Assembly (NCBI RefSeq): GCF_000417875.1
Contig: NW_006920883.1
Location: 537,830 to 601,829 of the forward strand
Source: Pseudozyma flocculosa PF-1
Taxonomy: Eukaryota; Basidiomycota; Ustilaginomycetes; Ustilaginales; Ustilaginaceae
Direction of reading: 5' to 3'
Length of the DNA: 64,000 nt
Position 1 is the stretch's first letter, and each line of letters starts with the position of its first letter. A program made the translations under genes and the position numbers. Under the pieces are notes generated by a model that was not told where the DNA came from, did not search any database, and worked only from the letters and a program-made list of their open reading frames with translations. Shown one piece after another: positions 11,501 to 20,321 of the stretch.

Positions 11501-12251
11501 CGTCGTGTCGGGCTCGATTGTCCTGATCCTGCCGGGATTTATCGTGCTCAGCGGCTCGCTCGAGCTGCAGGCCAAGAACCTCATCGCCGGGAGCGTGCGA
11601 ATGGTGTACGCCATCATCTACTCGCTCTTCCTGGGCTTTGGGCTGTCGATTGGCGTGTCGATCTGGGACCTCTTTCGCGGCGTTTCGGACGGCAGCCAGC
11701 CGTACGACATCTGCCGCCATCCGACCGACAAGGGCTGGTGGCGCAAGGACGTGCCCGAGATCTTTGCGCTGCTCACCACGCCCGGCTACTCGATCGCCCT
11801 CAGCCTGAGGAACCAGGTCAAGGTCAACCGCAAGGAGTTCCCCGTCATGGTCCTCATCGCCTGCGCCGGGTGGGCCAGCAACCACTTTAGCGCCAAGAGC
11901 CCCGCCCTCTCGGGCCGGCAGGACATTACGGCCGCGCTCGGATCGCTCGTCGTCGGACTGGCCGCCAACATCTACGGCCGCGTGTTTGACGGCCGCAGCT
12001 TTGTCGTGGCCGTGCCCGGTATCCTCTACCAGCTGCCCTCGGGCCTGTCCAACACCAACGGCGGGGGCATCCTGGGCTTCGCCAACACCGACAACACCAC
12101 CACGTCCTACAGCACCTCGGGATTCGGCGTCGCGTCCAGCCTCGTCGAGACGGCGCTCGGCCTCACCGTCGGCCTGTTTACCAGCACCGTCATCAGCTAC
12201 CTCTTTGGCGGACGAAAGGTTCGGAACGGCGGCGGCCTCTTCAGCTTCTAG
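8508..12251 (+). CDS. PRM10: ThrE/DUF1212 family membrane protein (PRM10-like)
   Basis: A single exon of 1247 residues. I chose the ATG at 8508 (MTDSQDST); the frame is open further upstream but that part lacks coding character. Residues 1 to about 780 are hydrophilic and low-complexity (Ser, Pro, Gly, charged). From about residue 797 the protein matches the fungal PRM10/ThrE family: a cytosolic first part with FLLKLSRALMMFGAPTHRIE and the TTHTSETKFIKQGGGLDL stretch, then several membrane helices. A second membrane block near the C-terminus ends SYLFGGRKVRNGGGLFSF. Bacterial ThrE exports threonine and yeast Prm10 is pheromone-regulated; the substrate here is unknown. The very long N-terminal extension is larger than in yeast. 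Confidence 0.9.
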   Translation: MTDSQDSTLNNSSSEENPPLNPPARDPQAPSTNTTTSALVQEGAVSASSANGSRGASRAGRVHFDGSSDASSWRRDQLQLSQAGGGGPTVTARGGARPEGGLSLGSVHRPNHPGPLNLAERLTPLGEKGMPDLSRAKADDTSPMALPPAVAAGPVTAPAPVEVPTLSLTGAKGLDEQGLDNRAFLELQRELQRHEAKSDDGQNGSPTSWPGVRANSGATAPDAARQGAQRHALEQALMEREREREARRQRQAAAFAPDTPGVVSASVSGASTPGGATSESSYDPANDSDLDHIDLVPGETDGMPARIRKKKDEEPAEEQPRGWAKLRSIFGKPADDDELDEKEKGGSGPVPHEEGGPTNWKSVPVQTSSGLHTQDGPRRKPSKFEREAARLVKQHKLAQTRASTLSRINRSHLPDSGDTTPDPMETSMQMDARPIAAGGVLGNLLRLYEQQQREQMEASGRSAATSSVGSESELLMDIPAGGSEAGGAAEAAKEDRVPEAGRNVNAYPSASPLGRTSFSAAPSPGGGSRPTNRRGWSHSGMPSPGIGQTFAQVGGKVGSKVINTSSKVVKGVANEAGFEDVMDERPKAARSGAGVFGALVATTGNLIGAVSPAHAQLGPNPKRPGYTLDRYLLPEMNAKTLKRTAQIVADAGPRPHRTSGFSSPNETRSHSVPGSPPMNGFGGERIESGSTQPGTPPTGTTGANTPKKRPASIMMFPSRSKTSTDANGNTPHHHRRLHLPVPGALTKSWTGHSTVNTPDVYGGPHGDYFGVDNEKLARQEWQRKLKKRAKDKRRKEEIFITMHVAAILQRQEFLLKLSRALMMFGAPTHRIETQIQQTARVLEVNCRCIYLPNLMLLAFGDDTTHTSETKFIKQGGGLDLTKLTDMHSIYWNVIHDKIGVGEASAQLDELMRRKPLIGRWPMVLIGGFASFFICLGTAGFGGSFIDALAAFPLGMFLVYCQSIITTELYSNVFEIVFATLNSFIAAALQYSGIFCYSAVVSGSIVLILPGFIVLSGSLELQAKNLIAGSVRMVYAIIYSLFLGFGLSIGVSIWDLFRGVSDGSQPYDICRHPTDKGWWRKDVPEIFALLTTPGYSIALSLRNQVKVNRKEFPVMVLIACAGWASNHFSAKSPALSGRQDITAALGSLVVGLAANIYGRVFDGRSFVVAVPGILYQLPSGLSNTNGGGILGFANTDNTTTSYSTSGFGVASSLVETALGLTVGLFTSTVISYLFGGRKVRNGGGLFSF

Positions 12252-13730
12252 CACGTCGTCTTCGGCACTCCCCCCAAAGTACCGTTCGCGCTCTGTCAAA
12301 CCCACAACGCACATATCTCCTCTCGGTCTCTTCCTTCGCATCCCAAGCCAGTCACGGACGCTCTCTGCCTTGTCTCTCTCTCTCTCTCCTTTGCATCTCA
12401 TCACAAGACGATCCTCGACGCCACTGCGCTCCTCTCTAGCATATACATCGTAAGCGGACCTCTCTGTCCCTCTACGCCGTCTCTCGAGATCGTTACAGCA
12501 TTTTCAGGAGAAATAGATCTCATCGATCCCTCCTTCACTCCCTCATTTGACTCTTTGAATCGCTTCGCCGCGCTTGAACTTGCCAGCCGTGCGCGGCTAG
12601 GATCCTGTCCGCCTGACGCCGTGCGTTTAGCGTATCGTTGCACCTTCACCGCCACCGTATTGCACGTCTAGGCACAGCTCTGTCGAGGCAGGACTTACTG
12701 GTGTCATGCCGTGCATTGCCACGATGCTTCGGTCCTCGTACCCCGCAGCGCCAGCGCCGGCCAGAGGGGCTGCCTGCCCACGCCAGCTCTTACTCTCGCG
12801 ATTTTATCCGACTTTCGCTCGCGTGTTCGGGCGGGTGGGCGAGCGGTTATGCATCTTCGTCTATCTGACAGCTGCCTGGCGTGCTTGGGCGGGCGGGCCA
12901 GAGCAGCGGACCCAACCGCCCGCGCTGCCAACTCCCCTTGGGAGATGGCACAATCGAAGGCGGATCGCACCATCGCGTCGTGCAATGGTGTCGAGCTTCC
13001 GTCCATGCCCCGCCTTTCTCAACCGTCATCCTTCGTACCCCAATCACGCACAGGCCCTATCACCCTTACTGTCGGCCCATTCGCCTACATCCCGGGACGC
13101 TAAGTACATGTAGTTACTGAACATGCAGCTTGAGGCCTCGGTCAGAGGAGCCAGGAAGCTCGTCAGCCGCCAAGATGGCCACGCCTTCAAGCGTCGCGCG
13201 CCGGCGGCAGCATCGCACGTCCGCGCCCGCTCACCATGTGTCGAAGTCCACGCGGCATCGACCGGCCCACTCCTCGCCGAAACCAGAGGCGTATCGCCTG
13301 ACGAGCGAGATTCCCCGGACGCCCTTCTTGCGGACGAGCTGCTCGGAGAGGAGATTGCGATGGGACGACGCGGTTCAGCCGCCGTCGAGCTCTTGCCAGA
13401 AGGGGCAGAGTGTGACTTATCACGCCTGCTAGGAACAGCCTTGCTCCTCGACTCGGATGGCTCGTCGAGCCATGTGCTCGGATGAACTCGCTCTTGACGG
13501 CGGCATCTAGCGCTGATCCATCGGGCCCACAGCGGTGGCTGCTCGCGGCCATATAACCGCGCTCTTGATAGAGTCAGGGCCATAACCCCGCACGCGCACA
13601 TTCTCCATACCTCTTCCTCCCTGCTCCTGGCCATCCCACCGCCCGTCGCTCCCCTGTCCTGCCTAAGTTCACCGCACCACCGTGCCCCGACTGGTTCCCG
13701 GACCGACCGACACAATCCCCAGCACTTGCG
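12252..13730. other. Intergenic region
   Basis: The first few hundred bases are CT-rich and fit the 3' UTR of the ThrE-like gene. The rest is probably promoter DNA for the MFS gene, with a C-rich leader just before 13731. No gene or RNA was recognised. Confidence 0.4.
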
Positions 13731-15407
13731 ATGACGGTCGACATTGAAGGCGTGCCGACCGCGAACGCGTCGACTGCGCCATCGCGGCCACGGCACGAGG
13801 GCCGCTCCCCGAGCCTCGAGAGCATCGCGTCCAACAAGGCGGGCAACATCGGCAGCACCAGCAGCCACGATGAAGGCAGCGTCCTCATTGGCCGCGAGAA
13901 CCTCTCGTCGGCGCTGCCGCCCGACGACGCCTACGAGGGCCGCCACCGGTGGGACCCGGATGCCAAGTGGACCGAGGCCGAGGAGCGCCGCGTGGTGCGC
14001 AAGACGGACCTGGTGCTCCTCTCGTGGCTCTGCGTCATGTTCTTTGGCCTGCAGCTCGACCGCGGCAACCTCAGCAACGCCACCGCCGACGGCATCCTCG
14101 CCGACCTCGGCCTGACCACCGACGACTACAACAACGGCACCACAATCCAGCTCGTCGCCTTCCTCGCCGCCGAGTTCCCCGTGCAGCTCCTCACCAAGCG
14201 CTACGGATTCCGCCGCGTCCTGCCGACCCTCATGAGCCTTTGGGGCATCGTCAGCCTGTTCCAGGCCTTTATGACCAACCGGACCGGCTTCTACGTCACC
14301 CGCGCCCTCATCGGCGCCGCAGAGGGCGGGTTCATCCCCTCGACGATCCTCTTCGCCAGCTACTTTTACAAGTCGCGCGAGCTCTCGGTGCGCCTGGCGT
14401 GGTTCTGGTCGACGCTCAATGTCGCGCGCGTCATCTCGGCGCTGCTGGCGGCGGGCATCCTCGAGATGCGCGGCATCGCCGGCCGTCCCGGCTGGTTCTG
14501 GCTTTTTGCGCTCGAGGGCCTGCTGACGGTGGTGCTGGCCATCGTCTCGTTCCTCTACCTGCCCGCCTCGCCCACCGACACGCGCAGCCCGCTCTTCCGC
14601 CGACCGTGGTACACGGAGCGCGAGGAGACGATCATGGTCAACCGCATCCTGCGCGACGACCCGGCAAAGGGGCGCACGCTGCTCAAGGAGCCCGCCACCT
14701 GGGCCGACGTCAAGGCCACCTGGTGCGACCCGTCGCTGTGGGGCCTCTTCTTCATCGGCCTCGTGGCCTACATCCCCGCCTCGCCCGTCCAGGCCTACCT
14801 CACCCTGACGCTCAAGCGCCTGGGCTTCAGCCGCTTCGACTCCAACATGCTCACCATCCCCTCGGCGGTGCTCCAGATCGTCACGATGCTGGCGCTGGCG
14901 TGGAGCAGCGACCGCACCAACGAGCGCACCTTCCACTGCGTCTTTGGCGAGCTGTGGATCCTGCCCCTGCTCGCCGCGCTCCTCGGCCTGCCCGACGGCG
15001 GCCGCGAGTGGTCGCGCTTCGCCCTCGTCACGCTCGTCTCGGGATACCCCTACTTCCACCCCATCGTCTCGTCCTGGATCTCGGAGAACACGTTCGACGT
15101 CAAGAAGCGCGCCATCGCCGCCGCCACCTACAACGTCATCGTCCAGGTTGGCTCGCTGATCAGCTCCCAGATCTACCGCAGCTACGACGGACCCTACTAC
15201 AAGCAGGGCAACACGGTGCTCATCTCCATCTGCGCCCTGAGCCTGGTCGCCTTCGTCGTACAGCGCCAGTGGCTCGTCTACCTCAACTCGCAAAAGGAGC
15301 GCGCATGGCGGGAGCTGTCGCCCGAGGAGCGCGAGGCCTACCAGAACGACGTGCCCGCCCGGCAGGCCGACGGCAACCGGCGACTCGACTTTCGCTTTGC
15401 CTACTGA
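13731..15407 (+). CDS. MFS permease, anion:cation symporter (Dal5/allantoate permease) family
   Basis: A single exon of 558 residues. After a hydrophilic N-terminus of about 95 residues, the first helix reads KTDLVLLSWLCVMFFGLQLDR and continues into RGNLSNA, the signature of the Dal5/Tna1/Seo1 branch. About twelve helices follow. Family markers include the helix 4-5 region ALIGAAEGGFIPSTILFASYFY and the second-half segment YFHPIVSSWISENTFDVKKRAIA. Members import nicotinate, allantoate, biotin, pantothenate and similar organic anions, usually at the plasma membrane. The substrate cannot be told here. The length is normal for the family and the C-terminal tail is short and polar. Confidence 0.92.
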   Translation: MTVDIEGVPTANASTAPSRPRHEGRSPSLESIASNKAGNIGSTSSHDEGSVLIGRENLSSALPPDDAYEGRHRWDPDAKWTEAEERRVVRKTDLVLLSWLCVMFFGLQLDRGNLSNATADGILADLGLTTDDYNNGTTIQLVAFLAAEFPVQLLTKRYGFRRVLPTLMSLWGIVSLFQAFMTNRTGFYVTRALIGAAEGGFIPSTILFASYFYKSRELSVRLAWFWSTLNVARVISALLAAGILEMRGIAGRPGWFWLFALEGLLTVVLAIVSFLYLPASPTDTRSPLFRRPWYTEREETIMVNRILRDDPAKGRTLLKEPATWADVKATWCDPSLWGLFFIGLVAYIPASPVQAYLTLTLKRLGFSRFDSNMLTIPSAVLQIVTMLALAWSSDRTNERTFHCVFGELWILPLLAALLGLPDGGREWSRFALVTLVSGYPYFHPIVSSWISENTFDVKKRAIAAATYNVIVQVGSLISSQIYRSYDGPYYKQGNTVLISICALSLVAFVVQRQWLVYLNSQKERAWRELSPEEREAYQNDVPARQADGNRRLDFRFAY

Positions 15408-17136
15408 TCGAGATTTGGCTGTCGCAGAGGAGCGTAAAAGGGCGAAAGAATCGGAGCACAACGTGGGAGCCGCGAGACAAGCGGTTCGTCGGTGGGGCCG
15501 GCACTTGCGCAGCGACCGGGCTGTGCCTTTGCAACTGATGACGGAGATCCATGCTTCTCCCGCTGCTTTCAACGCTCGTGAGCTGGAAAGTCACGTATGT
15601 ATCATGTATCGAGCCATCGAACCATATCTTAGGAAAAGGGGCTGGGTGACGAACCGTGGTGCCCCATCTCAATCGAGAGCAAACATCCTGGACAAAGATC
15701 ACGCATGACCTTTCTGCGCACCGAGACCGGGAGCTGCCCTGTGAGATGAGCGCGTTTGAGTGTGACATGACGCCCGATTTCATGTGCACTTTCTGCGGCG
15801 GCTGCGGTGGCACGCGCGATTACCGTTGCCCTGGCATCCTCAACCCTCCGGCCCGACTCAGAGAGGCAGCAACGAGACGCTCGATGCGACCTGTCGACGT
15901 GGCTGTCCTGCCGCCGTGTTCGTCGATACCGTCGGCCGTCTCGTCGTCTGCGACTTCCAGCCGTGCTTAAGGCCCCGGCGCGAGGCCGGCCGATGGTCGC
16001 GTTGCGTTCCTGTCGCAGCGCAGACGGACAGGCCTCGGCTGGAATCGATGTTTGATGGTTGCCTTCGCAGCTAGAGAGAACCGAGTCGGAGAAAGGCCTG
16101 ACAGACATCTGGAAACGACCGGGTTTTGGACGCGTCTTGAGCGGGATCCAGAGGGTTAAGCAAGAAGGTCTGAAGCGCTGGTCGACGACTCGGGTCGACG
16201 GACGACAGCCGTGACGCTCTCTTCCGCGCGCCTGCAGCCGGAGGGTACGGCGAGCAGAAGCGGACCGGAGCAGATCGTGTGCCAGCAGTCCGAGTTCATG
16301 ATCGGTCGAAACGAGCTAGGGACAGCCGCGCCGGCTCGCGGGAAGTGGCTCCGTCCCCATCTCTTTGTTGGCATCGGTGGCATGCAAACCGACTCAAGAC
16401 TCGGGCCTATGAGCCAGAGCTGGCTGCGCCTCGGTATACACTGGCAAAGTCAGTCGGAAGTGGGGCGCAATCGTTCGCCCGCTTGCCTCCTCGCGATGCA
16501 CCGCTCCGGTCCGAGATCTCAGGGGAGGGGGCGGCACAATGTCCATTGATGGATGGCTTCATTGTGGGTGTCTGTGGATATGGCGGTAGCATTGCAGGAG
16601 CGACCTGGTGGGGCAGGTGGGCGATGCATGACCGACGAGGAGAGAACGACGACAGAAGGGGTCGAGGCAGCATCTCGCTCTCGTTTTCAACAGGCAGCCC
16701 TGCGCTCTCCTTCGTTCGCAAGCGTCTGTGGCTTAGCTCACAGAGTCGTGGTGCCGTACGCCGCACTGTGCGCCCCAACTCGGACCCATCTTGCCGCTCT
16801 CCTGCAGCGGCGTCGCTCGTCGACTACCACCTATTGATCGCCTAGGCATGCGAGGAAGTTGTCGTCCGAGTCCAACAAAAGCCCTCAGCCTCGCGCCCAC
16901 CGTCGCTGCTACAGGGCGTGTTAAGCTAAAGGCTGGCGACGGCCGGCCGGTCAGACACAAGGCGGACCAGAGAGATGATCGAACGGGCCGGATGCGACCT
17001 GAAGACCACGGGTGAGAAGGGATACCGAGAGCTACAGTACGACGGGATGTCGTTCCGGCCTCTCCGTCTGACCGGACATTTCCGAGATCTGTGCAGGGAG
17101 GGGGAGGAGACAGAGAAGGGCAGGCGGAGGCACAGG
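15408..17136. other. Intergenic region
   Basis: A spacer of 1.7 kb with 3' UTR of the MFS gene on the left and promoter of the first small secreted protein gene on the right. No coherent coding sequence was seen. Confidence 0.4.
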
Positions 17137-17143
17137 TATAAAG
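17137..17143 (+). promoter_or_regulatory. TATA-like element of small secreted protein 1
   Basis: TATAAAG lies 149 bp upstream of the UTR-intron donor and 242 bp upstream of the ATG. Similar TATA-type boxes occur upstream of the two paralogues. Confidence 0.5.
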
Positions 17144-17285
17144 ATGGCTTCAGTCCCGCACTTCCACCGACGTTGACTTTCTCTCCCCACCTCACCTTGA
17201 GCCTCTTAGGAAGCATCCCCTCGTACATCCCGACTGTCACCGTCGCCCTTTCGTTCCGATCCGCCCGAAGCAATCCAGCCCCAAA

Positions 17286-17378
17286 GTGAGTAGCTCCCTG
17301 CCGCCAAGCTTGCCGCACACCATTCGCTCCGCCACTGACACACCTGGCCGCCGCCGCCGCCGACGACGACGATGACAG
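17286..17378 (+). other. 5'UTR intron of small secreted protein 1
   Basis: GTGAGT donor, ACTGAC branch site and a GACAG acceptor that touches the ATG at 17379. The intron is 93 nt. The same arrangement is found in both paralogues downstream. Confidence 0.65.
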
Positions 17379-17660
17379 ATGAAGACCTTCAGCCCTCTCT
17401 GCACACTTCTCATCCTCGGCCTCGCGGTCGTGGTCGTTCCTGCCGTCGCAGAGATCAAGACGCTGCTCAACGGGGGCCCCGATGGCAACACGTGCCTCCT
17501 GGGCAGCTCCATCCCTCCCCAGGCGCCCGTGCCCTTCAACGGGGTCGTGTGCACGTTTAACACGAGGGAGAAGAAGTACGACTGCCCCGTTGGCAACGAG
17601 GCCTTCAACATCGCCTGCGAGAAGGCCGGCGGCTCCTTTGAAGTCGGCAGTGGACACTGA
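17379..17660 (+). CDS. Small secreted four-cysteine protein 1
   Basis: The protein has 93 residues: a signal peptide of about 24 residues with probable cleavage after VVPAVA, then a mature chain of about 69 residues. The mature part has four cysteines in the pattern C-x18-C-x10-C-x10-C, with Tyr two before Cys3 (KKYDC), Ala before Cys4 (IAC) and a following GG-x-F. The two next plus-strand genes share this pattern, so the three are tandem paralogues. Two disulfide bonds are likely. No known family was recognised. In a plant-associated fungus a small secreted protein like this would be a candidate effector, but nothing in the sequence shows its target. Confidence 0.88.
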   Translation: MKTFSPLCTLLILGLAVVVVPAVAEIKTLLNGGPDGNTCLLGSSIPPQAPVPFNGVVCTFNTREKKYDCPVGNEAFNIACEKAGGSFEVGSGH

Positions 17661-18826
17661 TCGGATTTGGGGTCGGTCTGGCTGCAGCTGCGTCGTGGCA
17701 GCGCGATGATAGCTCTCGCCCCGGTCCTTGAACTTGACCCGGCACGGGCGATCTGTTGAGTCAGCTCTCGACGCTGCAGCCCTGGAGTAATCTGCCTTGG
17801 CTCTTGATCAGCCTCGTCATTCCGCTTCCCATCCTCGATCCCCTCTCATCTCCCTCGTCTTCCTCATCCCCTTCATCCCCTCAATCACGACCCCGTGACT
17901 CGTCCGCTTGAATTTCACGCCGTGTCCATCTCACCTATTTCGATGCGGGCGCCGGAATCCGATGTGTGACGACGTCGGAAGGGAGGCTGACGACGATCCG
18001 AAGACGAGAGCTGGAAGGAGAATGAAGGGTTCATCTGATCGAGGCCGAGACGGGCTCTTGACGACCGAGACGGCACCTGTCGGCCGATCGGTGGTGGGAG
18101 AGGGCGAGGGGGTGGGGGGTGGGTCGTATGGCGGCCTCGGAGGCTGACTGCCCCACCGCGGCGCCAACGAGTCCTTTTGCGTCTTTGTCCTCGCCAGATC
18201 TCCAGCCGCGCCACATACTGTATGTACGTAGCTGACTCGGGAACTATGCCGTCCAACCATGAGCTCGCGGTCGACATGCGCGATCGTGTCACTGCGGCCA
18301 TGTGGGGGAGCATGCAGGCAGGGCGGGGTAGGGGTCCGCTTGAGCTTGTCGGTATCGACACCGTGCGACGGTCGCCGGTTGACTGTACGTACTGTATGTA
18401 GCTCGGGCCCCACGAGCGTTGTCGGCCATCTGGAGGGCACGTTCCAGCAGACTGGGCGGAGACCGACCTTGGCCGACGCCGGCGAGACAATTACATCGGG
18501 ATGCCAAGTCGCGCTTTCGTTCCCGTCCAGACCCGAGCCCTACACGTTGTGCGGCGCTCATTGCTCTGTTGGCAAAAGGCGCAGCTGGCTTGCCAGACGA
18601 CCGTTGCCAGCCGGCACTGTGCGGAGGGTGCGGTGGAATTGGCGCGGGTTGGGCGGCAAGTTTTCCGACAATAGGATGCAGGAGCCGTCGTGCCCGCTTG
18701 CTGGCCAGGTCGTGATGTCGTTATTGCTGGCAGATGACAGGTGGTAGACGGGGACGTGGTGGGTCAGAGGGAAACCGGGAACGGCGAGCCGAGCCCAAGG
18801 AGGGTGAAGGGGAGCGGACAAGATGC
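17661..18826. other. Spacer between small secreted protein genes 1 and 2
   Basis: No gene was recognised. It contains two direct copies of TACTGTATGTA, at 18216-18226 and 18390-18400, each next to a GTACGTA or TACGTA stretch. Confidence 0.45.
18216..18400. repeat. Two direct copies of TACTGTATGTA
   Basis: The 11-bp word occurs at 18216-18226 and 18390-18400, 174 bp apart, upstream of small secreted protein 2. Flanking GTACGTA makes each site partly palindromic. It could be a regulator-binding site or chance. Confidence 0.4.
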
Positions 18827-18835
18827 TTTAAGAGC
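18827..18835 (+). promoter_or_regulatory. TATA-like element of small secreted protein 2
   Basis: TTTAAGAGC lies 88 bp upstream of the UTR-intron donor. It differs at one base from TATAAGAGC upstream of paralogue 3. Confidence 0.4.
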
Positions 18836-18914
18836 TGCTGCTCGTCGCTCGTCGACGTCGCGCTTCCCATCCATCCTCTCGTCATCCCCAATCAAACACA
18901 AAGACCTCTCCGAC

Positions 18915-19015
18915 GTGAGTGCCGCTCGACGATGACATGCGTCTCGACCGGCCATCGCAGTACCATGCTGATCCGCCACGCCATCGTTCTTGCTACATCC
19001 CATGGATGGCGACAG
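18915..19015 (+). other. 5'UTR intron of small secreted protein 2
   Basis: GTGAGT donor at 18915 and GACAG acceptor directly before the ATG at 19016, 101 nt long, with a possible CTGAT branch site near 18969. Its position matches the other two paralogues and sets the start codon of this gene. Confidence 0.6.
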
Positions 19016-19288
19016 ATGCAGCACCTCGTGTCGATCCCGCTCCTCATCGTCGCCATCGTGGCCCTGGCCGCGCCCGCGCTGGCCAGCAGGCCCGTTTACC
19101 GCGGTTCCAACGGGGGCACGTGCACCCTGCACACCGACGTCCATCCTCCGTTCGCCAAGCAGAGCACACTGCAGGGTAACCAGTGCACGCTGTCCAACTC
19201 GACGCCGACCTACGTCTGCGGCAAGCTCAACGTCGACCAGCTCGCCCTCGCCTGCCTCAATGCTAGGGGCGACTTTGCCAGGTCCTAG
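19016..19288 (+). CDS. Small secreted four-cysteine protein 2
   Basis: The protein has 90 residues from MQHLVSIPLL. The frame is open further upstream with other ATGs, but those lie inside the inferred UTR intron, and this start gives a clean signal peptide (cleavage near AAPALA). The mature chain has four cysteines as C-x20-C-x10-C-x11-C, with NGGTC at Cys1, YVC at Cys3, AC at Cys4, then RGDF. The spacing and flanking residues mark it as a paralogue of the proteins at 17379 and 20043, although overall identity is low. Role unknown; extracellular location is inferred from the signal peptide. Confidence 0.85.
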   Translation: MQHLVSIPLLIVAIVALAAPALASRPVYRGSNGGTCTLHTDVHPPFAKQSTLQGNQCTLSNSTPTYVCGKLNVDQLALACLNARGDFARS

Positions 19289-19847
19289 TGAGCGGCTGCC
19301 CGACTCGGTCGATTCTCGGACCCCTGTCGTTGGAGGGTATCGATACTTGAGGGGCTATAGAAGGTCAATGCCGAGTTTCGGTCGTCGCTCGATCCTTGTC
19401 CTTGGCGCGCGATCCCCTTTGGCTTTGCGCGCCCTCGTGAATGTGCACTCGCAACGAGCCTCCGAACACGCACGGTACTCTTGCCGTTTCATCCTGCTCA
19501 AGGCCGCTAGACTGCCCATGCGCATCGAGGTCCGTGTGCGCGGGTGTAGCCATGACAAAGTGGGGCAGCTTGCCATGTGGGCTGGACGAGCCCACCACGG
19601 CAGAGCTGTGCGATTCCTCTCGGCCTGACCGGGCTGTGCTGTCCCCCGACGATGTGGGCGGTCCTTGGTGCCGTGGTTCGGGTCCACATCCGTCTTGCCG
19701 CGATTAATGAAAGTCGATGCCTTGGTTGTGCGATGCACGATCGGCCTGGTCACTGGAATAGAAGCCAGCGGGCCGAGTGGGTCGACTCTGGCTGCTCGGT
19801 GTCGATGGTGGGTGAGAATCAAGGGGCGAGAGATGGACAAGGGCATA
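19289..19847. other. Spacer between small secreted protein genes 2 and 3
   Basis: A non-coding spacer of about 560 bp holding the 3' UTR of gene 2 and the promoter of gene 3. No gene seen. Confidence 0.4.
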
Positions 19848-19858
19848 CGTATAAGAGC
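19848..19858 (+). promoter_or_regulatory. TATA element of small secreted protein 3
   Basis: CGTATAAGAGC lies about 105 bp upstream of the UTR-intron donor. The identical 11-mer occurs at 53897-53907 upstream of another secreted-protein gene. Confidence 0.5.
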
Positions 19859-19952
19859 TCCAGGTGCGCTGGGTCGTCGATACATCCTTCCATCCCTCCA
19901 ACGCTTACCTTGCAAGCCCCCTCGCATTTGCTCCCAACTCTTTGCCCCCAAG

Positions 19953-20042
19953 GTGAGTCGAGAGGTTTGAACGTTGGTTCGCCAGTCGCAGCTGCCACCC
20001 AGTCTGACTGGAGCCGTTTACTTGCCTCGCTCCACCCGCCAG
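19953..20042 (+). other. 5'UTR intron of small secreted protein 3
   Basis: GTGAGT donor, CTGAC branch site near 20004 and a GCCAG acceptor directly before the ATG. It is 90 nt long. Confidence 0.65.
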
Positions 20043-20321
20043 ATGAAGTTTTCCACCTCGGTCCTGGGCTTGCTGGCCATGGTGCTTGCTGCCGACGTCG
20101 CTCCGGCCATGGCCGACGACTTGAAGGTGGTGCTGACCAACTTCTACTACACGTGCACGACGGGCCGCGGCGGTCCGTTCCCGCCTACGTTTAAGCTGGA
20201 GACGACGGTGTGCAAGCTTCGGGACAGGAAGCACATCTACGTGTGCGACATGGACTCGGGTCCCTTTATCCAAGCTTGCGACGGCATTGGGGGCGACGTC
20301 ACGAAGGGACCCCCCTTTTGA
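20043..20321 (+). CDS. Small secreted four-cysteine protein 3
   Basis: The protein has 92 residues with a signal peptide ending near VAPAMA and a mature chain of about 68 residues. The four cysteines follow C-x18-C-x10-C-x10-C, identical in spacing to protein 1, with YYTC at Cys1, YVC at Cys3 and AC before GIGGDV. The start is fixed by the UTR-intron acceptor at 20042 and by the signal peptide. It is the last gene of the tandem trio. Function unknown. Confidence 0.88.
   Translation: MKFSTSVLGLLAMVLAADVAPAMADDLKVVLTNFYYTCTTGRGGPFPPTFKLETTVCKLRDRKHIYVCDMDSGPFIQACDGIGGDVTKGPPF

Noticed and set aside
13044..15572. 842-codon minus-strand frame opposite the MFS permease
   Set aside because: Antisense shadow of a clear transporter gene.
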